NCBI GenBank assembly: GCA_024401055.1
Contig: JAKSLT010000019.1
Location: 1-38,470, forward strand
DNA length: 38,470 nucleotides
Reading direction: 5' to 3'
Origin: Bacteroidaceae bacterium
GTDB taxonomy: Bacteria > Bacteroidota > Bacteroidia > Bacteroidales > Bacteroidaceae
Shown here: positions 34,231 through 38,470 of the stretch, one piece after another
Numbering within the stretch: position 1 is the stretch's first letter
How the letters are laid out: the number at the start of each line of letters is the position of its first letter
The notes under the pieces: generated by a model
What the model was told of the DNA's origin: nothing
What the model saw: only the letters and a program-made list of their open reading frames with translations
Database searches by the model: none
Program-made: the position numbers and the translations under genes

Positions 34231-35493
34231 TTATAATTCCAAATCTCCGTCGTGAATCTCGTGCCAGGGCAGGCCCTGCTTGTTGAGTTCCTCCATGAAG
34301 GGATCGGGGTCGAACTCTTCCACGTTGTGCACGCCGGGCTTCTTCCACAGGCCGAGCATGAACATGCGGGCACCGATGCAGGCCGGCACGCCCGTCGTGT
34401 AGCTCACGCCCTGCATGCCCGTCTCTTCATAGGCTGCCTGGTGGGAGCAGTTGTTATAGACGTAGTAGGTGTGCTCCTGTCCGTCGTTGCCTATGCCGCG
34501 GATGCGGCAGCCGATGGAAGTCTCGCCGTCGTAGTTCTCGCCCAGGTCCTGGGGGTTGGGCAGCACGGCCTTGAGGAACTGCAGGGGCACGATCTTTACC
34601 TTCACCATCTTCGGTTGTCCGTCGTCTGTTGTCTGTTGTCCTTCAGCCAGCGGCGCAAGGTATTCTATCTCGTCGATGCGGTCCATACCGATGTTCTGAA
34701 TCACCTCCAGATGCTTCAGGTAAGCCTCGCCGAAGGTCATCCAGAAGCGGGCGCGCTTGATGGTGGGGTAGTTGATGACGAGGCTCTCTATCTCCTCGTG
34801 GTGCAGCAGGTAACTCTCCTTCGGACCGATATTGGGGTAGGTGAGGGGCTGATGTATCTCCATCGGCTCCGTTTCTATGTAGCGGCCGTCCTCGTAGTAG
34901 AGGCCCTTCTGCGTAATCTCGCGGATATTGATTTCGGGGTTGAAGTTGGTGGCGAAGGCCTTGTGGTGGTTGCCGGCGTTGCAGTCCACGATGTCGAGGT
35001 AGTGGATTTCCTTGAAGTGGTGCTTGGCGGCGTAGGCGGTGAAGATACTCGTCACGCCCGGGTCGAAGCCGCAGCCGAGGATGGCCGTCAGTCCGGCCTT
35101 CTCGAAGCGCTCGCGGTAGGCCCACTGCCAGCTGTATTCAAAGTGCGCCTCGTCCTTCGGCTCGTAGTTGGCCGTGTCGAGGTAGGAGCATCCGGCCTCC
35201 AGGCAGGCGTCCATGATGGTGAGGTCCTGATACGGCAGGGCGAGGTTCATCACCAGGTCGGGCTGGAACTCGCGGAAGAGAGCCACCAGTTCAGGCACGT
35301 TGTCGGCATCCACGCGGGCCGTCTTGATGTCCGTGCGTCCCGTAGCCTTGGCGATGGCGGCGGCCAGCGCGTCGCACTTCGACTTCGTGCGGCTGGCAAT
35401 CATAATCTCACTGAAAACGTCGGCGTTCTTCGCCACTTTGTGTGCGGCGACGGTGGCCACGCCACCAGCGCCGATGATAAGTACTTTTCCCAT
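34231..35493 (-). CDS. Saccharopine dehydrogenase-family protein, probably carboxynorspermidine synthase
   Basis: A 420-residue NAD(P)-dependent enzyme: Rossmann start VLIIGAGGVATVAAHKVA, then ASRTKSKCDALA, DADNVPELVALF, YLDTANYEPKDEAHFEYSWQW, GCGFDPGVTSIFTAYA and late GETSIGCRIRGIG. This pattern matches Bacteroidales proteins annotated as saccharopine dehydrogenase or carboxynorspermidine synthase, which condense aspartate semialdehyde with a diamine in polyamine synthesis. The usual decarboxylase partner (NspC) is not in the window. Near residue 290 the segment AEGQQTTDDGQPKM is coded by a short run of the heptad 'tgtctgt' repeat inserted in frame. Start ATG 35493 retains the full Rossmann motif. 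Confidence 0.85.
   Translation of the reverse strand: MGKVLIIGAGGVATVAAHKVAKNADVFSEIMIASRTKSKCDALAAAIAKATGRTDIKTARVDADNVPELVALFREFQPDLVMNLALPYQDLTIMDACLEAGCSYLDTANYEPKDEAHFEYSWQWAYRERFEKAGLTAILGCGFDPGVTSIFTAYAAKHHFKEIHYLDIVDCNAGNHHKAFATNFNPEINIREITQKGLYYEDGRYIETEPMEIHQPLTYPNIGPKESYLLHHEEIESLVINYPTIKRARFWMTFGEAYLKHLEVIQNIGMDRIDEIEYLAPLAEGQQTTDDGQPKMVKVKIVPLQFLKAVLPNPQDLGENYDGETSIGCRIRGIGNDGQEHTYYVYNNCSHQAAYEETGMQGVSYTTGVPACIGARMFMLGLWKKPGVHNVEEFDPDPFMEELNKQGLPWHEIHDGDLEL
34617..34640. repeat. Heptad repeat tract inside the dehydrogenase gene
   Basis: Four units of the tgtcygt type (gtccgtcgtctgttgtctgt), read in frame as QQTTDDGQ. A change in unit number would shift the frame. Confidence 0.6.
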
Positions 35494-36176
35494 TATAGTA
35501 AATTAAATAATTAACAGTTATGCAGTGAACAGTGAACAATGAAAGTTACCATTCTTGTGCACTTTCTCAAACTTCTATTATTCATTGATTAATTGTTCAC
35601 TGTTCACTTTATAATTGTTCACTGTTCACTTTATCAATATATTTCCGCTGCGAATTTACGAAAAAGGCGCCACATGGCCAAGCCTCCCCGCCTCTTTTCT
35701 GCTCCCCGCCTCTCATTTTGACTCTCGTCCCACACATTATTATATATATACGCGCGCGCGCCAACCGTATCTCGGTGCATCAATCCTCCGCCATCCCGTC
35801 ACCTCGCCTTACCGAGATGTCGAAACCTCGAACCCCCGAAATCTCTAAACCCCGACACCTCGATTTATCGTCCGTTGTCCGTTGTCTTCTTATTCATGTG
35901 ACGTTTCAAATAAATGGCCATAACTGAAAAAATTTTGTCAAAATATTTTACAATTTCGCTACGTTTTCTTAGCGATTTTCGGCCGTGGAGGGCAGCGCGC
36001 GAGGCCTCGGGCGGAAATATGCGAAATTTGAGCGCGTCGTTACAGGGCTTATTTATAAGCGGTTACGCCGCAGGCCTTCGCGCGACAAGCCCTTCCGGCG
36101 CGCTTAGTCCCCTTTCAGTTGCGAAAAATCGCCATCGGGAAATGGATTTTTTGTGATTTTTTTTGGAAAAAAGCAA

Positions 36177-36272
36177 GGCGCCCCTCTATATCCTCCTTTT
36201 GGGGGGACTTCAAAGGGCGGTTGCCGACCCGCTTTGCGGCACTCCCCCCTCGGGGGAGCGGGGAGGGGGTCG
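36177..36272. repeat. GC-rich hairpin repeat, intergenic
   Basis: Has 'cctccttttggggggac' and 'ccccctcgggggagcgggg' elements around a gccgacccgctttgcggc stem; similar to the insert in the PPTase gene. Confidence 0.65.
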
Positions 36273-36277
36273 CCTAA

Positions 36278-36360
36278 TCCTCCTTTAATTCGAACTAGTC
36301 CTGATTTAATTTGCACTAGTCCTGATTTAATTTGCACTAGTCCTCCTTTAGTTTCTGGTA
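36278..36360. repeat. 21-bp tandem repeats
   Basis: Units at 36278, 36299 and 36320 plus a partial fourth, type tcctgatttaatttgcacta plus g. No gene association visible. Confidence 0.75.
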
Positions 36361-36578
36361 AAAGGGAAGTAGTGAAAATTAAAAGGGAGACAGTGAAAAT
36401 TAAAAGGGCTGAAGGCGCGAAATGATGGGAAACCGGCGGGCGCGGGGCACCTTTATCCGCATTCAGTCCTCATATCGCCGCGATTTCTTCTTTTTTCGGT
36501 TTGTCAAAATTTTTTACAGTTTCAAAAAATCGTTATGAAGTGTTTTTTATCATTGCTGCCCGGGGAAATGTCACGGTA

Positions 36579-36766
36579 TACCCCGAAGGGGTTACACAAC
36601 CCAGCCAGGGGCAGCGCCCCTGGTGATTGGAGCAGTACCATCTCCGCCCCAGCGGGGCACAACAACCACAGAACCTTGCTGTTATGCCCCGCTGGGGCGT
36701 GCACGGTGGTCGCACTTGCGACCAGGGGCGCTGCCCCTGGCTGGGTTGTGTAACCCCTTCGGGGTA
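36579..36766. repeat. Perfect 46-bp inverted repeat with nested hairpins
   Basis: Arms 36579-36624 and 36721-36766 are exact reverse complements. Each arm contains two smaller palindromes (ccccgaagggg; ccaggggcagcgcccctgg). The 96-bp centre holds a second pair, gccccagcggggc (36646-36658) and gccccgctggggc (36686-36698). A diverged single arm occurs at about 38258-38320. Confidence 0.9.
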
Positions 36767-36814
36767 CAGGCTAAACTTTTTAGCGGACACTAATAATTCT
36801 GATAAATAAAATTG

Positions 36815-36902
36815 TCCGTTACCCTCTGTCCGTAGTCTGTTGTCCGTAGTCTGTTGTCCGTTGTCTGTTGTCCGTTGTCTGTTGTCTGTTGTCCTCTTTG
36901 TC
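36815..36902. repeat. Heptad tandem repeat tract (tgtcygt)
   Basis: About ten units alternating gtctgtt and gtccgtt/gtccgta, ending 4 bp before the stop codon of the DUF4143-type ATPase gene. Same unit as in the dehydrogenase gene and, inverted, in the peptidase genes. Confidence 0.8.
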
Positions 36903-36905
36903 CGT

Positions 36906-38045
36906 TTACACAATCTCTCCGTTCCAAAGCATTCGGAAGAAATCATACACATAGATGGCTTCAACGCCGTTGACGCTGCGGTTGAAAGGGTCGAGCGATA
37001 CAATTATGCGGCGGCTCTCAGGGTAGTCGTCTCCGAATGAGAGAAGACCCTTGACGTGGCGGGGCAGCACCTCTTCCACCGACTTTATCTCTATTGCCAC
37101 CCGGGCATCGCCGATGACGGCATCCACCTCCACTCCCGTGTAGGTGCGCCAGAAACTGAGCTTCTCGTCGCTGTGGCGATAGTGCAGGAAGGCATACAGC
37201 TCCTGTATCACGAGATGCTCAAAGGCATGGCCGTAGCCCGTGGTGCCCCGCACGAGGTCCTTGCGGTGCAGGAGGTGGTTGGCTATGCCTACGTCGAAAT
37301 AGTAGAAACGCGGTGCCTGTACCAGCCGCCGCTTCATCACCCGCGTGAAGGCCGGCAGGCGATAGCCGACGAGGGTGTCCTCCAGAATGTCGAAATAGCT
37401 GGCCACGGTGGCAGCGCTCACGCCGCAGTCCTGGGCGATGTTGTTGTAGTTCACCATCTCCCCGTCCGTCAGGGCCGCCACCTCCAGAAAACGCTGGAAC
37501 GCGCCGAGATTGCGCACGAGGGCTTCCTCTTTTATCTCTTCCTTGAGATAGACGTCAATATAAGCCGACAGCTTCCGCCAGGGGTTCTGCGCCAGATAGT
37601 GCGGCGGCAGCATACCGTGGTTCACGGCCCTGTCAATGTCGAAGTCCGCCAGTTCGGTGCTGACGAAAGGGAAGAGGAAGGTGGGGAAGGCACGGCCTCC
37701 CAGGGTGTTGTAGCCTTTGCGCTTCAGCTTGCGGGCACTGCTGCCGCAGAGAATGAAAAGAAGCCCTTTCTCCGATATCAGGCGATGCACCTCGTTGAGG
37801 AGTTGCGGCACCTCGGGTATTTCGTCGATGATGATTATCGTTCCTGCAGCCTTGTCCTTCAGTGTCTCGTAGAGGAGTACGGGACGGCGCTCATAGCGGG
37901 ATTTCACTTGGCTGTCAAGCAGGTCGATATAGATGCTTTCAGGGAACTGCTGGCGCAGGATTGTGCTTTTTCCTGTCTGACGGGCTCCGAAGAGGAAGAT
38001 GGAGCCGTCTAACTCGTTGTTTAATTTATAGATGCGGTCTATCAT
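36906..38045 (-). CDS. AAA+ ATPase with DUF4143 domain
   Basis: A 379-residue protein: N-terminal AAA (AAA_14) domain with Walker A GARQTGKS (20-27), Walker B TIIIIDEIPEVP and CGSSARKLKRKG, then a winged-helix stretch (YNNIAQDCGVSAATVASYFDILEDT) and the DUF4143 C-terminal domain with a nuclease-like EVDAVIG...VAIEIKS (PD-(D/E)xK-type). These ATPases are common accessory genes of unclear function in gut bacteria. It is transcribed alone, with a TATATTTG box upstream (38128-38135). The inverted repeat at 36579-36766 and its diverged half at ~38260 lie on either side, hinting at past mobility. Confidence 0.88.
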   Translation of the reverse strand: MIDRIYKLNNELDGSIFLFGARQTGKSTILRQQFPESIYIDLLDSQVKSRYERRPVLLYETLKDKAAGTIIIIDEIPEVPQLLNEVHRLISEKGLLFILCGSSARKLKRKGYNTLGGRAFPTFLFPFVSTELADFDIDRAVNHGMLPPHYLAQNPWRKLSAYIDVYLKEEIKEEALVRNLGAFQRFLEVAALTDGEMVNYNNIAQDCGVSAATVASYFDILEDTLVGYRLPAFTRVMKRRLVQAPRFYYFDVGIANHLLHRKDLVRGTTGYGHAFEHLVIQELYAFLHYRHSDEKLSFWRTYTGVEVDAVIGDARVAIEIKSVEEVLPRHVKGLLSFGDDYPESRRIIVSLDPFNRSVNGVEAIYVYDFFRMLWNGEIV

Positions 38046-38063
38046 GGAGGGAGATAATTGTGA

Positions 38064-38118
38064 GTGCTACTGATGATTTTCAATGAAAATAAGAGGTGCC
38101 ACTGATGATTTTCAATGA
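38064..38118. repeat. 23-bp direct repeat in the ATPase leader
   Basis: Copies 38064-38086 and 38096-38118 (gtgctactgatgattttcaa type) differ at one base and lie between promoter and start codon. Confidence 0.7.
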
Positions 38119-38127
38119 TTTTCGCTG

Positions 38128-38135
38128 CAAATATA
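38128..38135 (-). promoter_or_regulatory. -7 promoter element for the DUF4143-type ATPase
   Basis: Minus-strand TATATTTG, consensus TAnnTTTG, ~83 bp upstream of the ATG; only a partial -33 box. Confidence 0.5.
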
Positions 38136-38257
38136 CTGCTTTCTTACGACAGGAGCAAGAAAAAGAAGTGAAAAGTGAGTCAGAGTTTTCGATTTCTTGA
38201 ATTATCGATAATTCGATTGTCCGATTTCTCGATGTTTCGGAAAAAAGTTTCGGCTAT

Positions 38258-38320
38258 GCCCCTGTCTGGGTTGCGTACCCTCTTCGGGGCATGCCCGTGA
38301 CATTTTGCCGGACACCAATA
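38258..38320. repeat. Diverged half copy of the 46-bp inverted-repeat element
   Basis: Reads cccctgtctgggttgcgtac...cttcggggcatgcc and then gtgacattttgccggacacc, matching an arm and flank of the element at 36579-36766 with several changes. Confidence 0.6.
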
Positions 38321-38365
38321 TATTATTATTTAGGAGTCAATATACAATTTGGCACAACATATTTT

Positions 38366-38470
38366 AATTTATCAAGAATTAAAGAATTAAGGAATTTTTA
38401 TCGTGCTCTGAAAATGAATTTTTAGGAATTACGCAGTGCCCGGGCACTGCTGAATTGTTGTCCGCAGGAA
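38366..38470. repeat. AT-rich structured repeat, copy D (cut by window end)
   Basis: Starts atcaagaattaaagaattaa, contains gaatttttaggaatta and the perfect hairpin gcagtgcccgggcactgc. The right end is outside the window. Confidence 0.75.

Larger units (their letters stand above)
35494..36905. other. 1.4-kb gene-free region rich in repeats
   Basis: No convincing gene on either strand. Contents: 'gttcactgttcacttt' tracts (35526-35640), an alternating cgcgcgcg run (35751-35760), a heptad tract near 35871-35889, a GC-rich hairpin copy (about 36177-36272), 21-bp tandem repeats (36278-36360), a perfect 46-bp inverted repeat (36579-36766) and a long heptad tract (about 36815-36902). The short open frames present are repeat translations. 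Confidence 0.7.

Noticed and set aside
36153-36425. 90-codon plus-strand frame in the gene-free region
   Set aside because: It is a translation of the hairpin repeat and the 21-bp tandem repeats; low complexity and no independent support.
36579-36766. Transcription terminator for the region
   Set aside because: The structure is far larger than a terminator, lies ~140 bp beyond the ATPase stop with no T-run, and has a related copy elsewhere, so a repeat element is the better reading.

Overview
The window looks like a chromosomal segment of a Bacteroidales bacterium, probably Prevotella-like. Visible support: Bacteroidota-type promoters (TAnnTTTG near -7) before several genes; a glycan-degrading set with families typical of gut Bacteroidales (an M60-like peptidase and GH92, GH5, GH89 and GH130 enzymes); the divergent PurM variant; and secreted proteins ending in a 'DLNGR...GQTYIINGQK' type tail. 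Most of the DNA is GC-rich. Two short accessory cassettes differ in content, and the longer one is clearly AT-richer. The taxon is an inference; no rRNA gene is present.

Layout. 1-6667: the 3' end of one M60-like peptidase and a complete second copy. Each is followed by a small acidic ORF that starts inside the peptidase stop codon (ATGA overlap). 6860-9025 (minus): YitT-family membrane protein and PurM. 9152-10305 (minus): two overlapping lipoprotein genes. 10409-14892 (minus): a UPF1-like superfamily 1 helicase and a GH92 alpha-mannosidase. 15043-16496 (plus): a Fur/Zur-family regulator whose 5' end is split by a 995-bp cassette encoding a DUF3990-like protein between two DUF3791-like small proteins, with an exact 36-bp duplication of fur coding sequence at the borders. 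16671-21537 (plus): RecR, a small membrane protein, MlaE/MlaF lipid-transport subunits, an unknown small protein and a GH5 mannanase-like enzyme. 21860-26667: a 4.7-kb AT-richer island bounded by 70-bp direct repeats of the 3' end of a phosphopantetheinyl transferase gene. It carries a radical SAM/SPASM maturase, a 34-aa peptide ORF, two unknown or Sel1-type proteins and an M42 peptidase. 26594-35493 (minus): phosphopantetheinyl transferase, GH89, RecA, GH130 phosphorylase and a carboxynorspermidine/saccharopine dehydrogenase-like enzyme. 36906-38045 (minus): a DUF4143-type ATPase.

The most unusual aspects are (i) the radical SAM plus short-peptide pair, a candidate RiPP (ribosomally made, modified peptide) locus; (ii) two cargo cassettes inserted by duplicating the end of a host gene, neither carrying a recombinase; and (iii) several dispersed repeat families. 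One GC-rich hairpin family recurs about 15 times, keeps its stems paired while their sequence changes, and has repeatedly entered reading frames in frame, giving several proteins extra internal segments or new C-termini. A second, AT-rich 200-230 bp family surrounds recA and its neighbours.

How genes may work together: GH92 (alpha-mannose), GH5 (beta-mannan), GH130 (beta-mannosides) and GH89 (alpha-GlcNAc) would jointly act on host or plant glycans, and the M60-like peptidase on glycoproteins. They are scattered rather than organised as one polysaccharide utilisation locus, and no SusC/SusD pair is present. All functions are read from the sequence alone.
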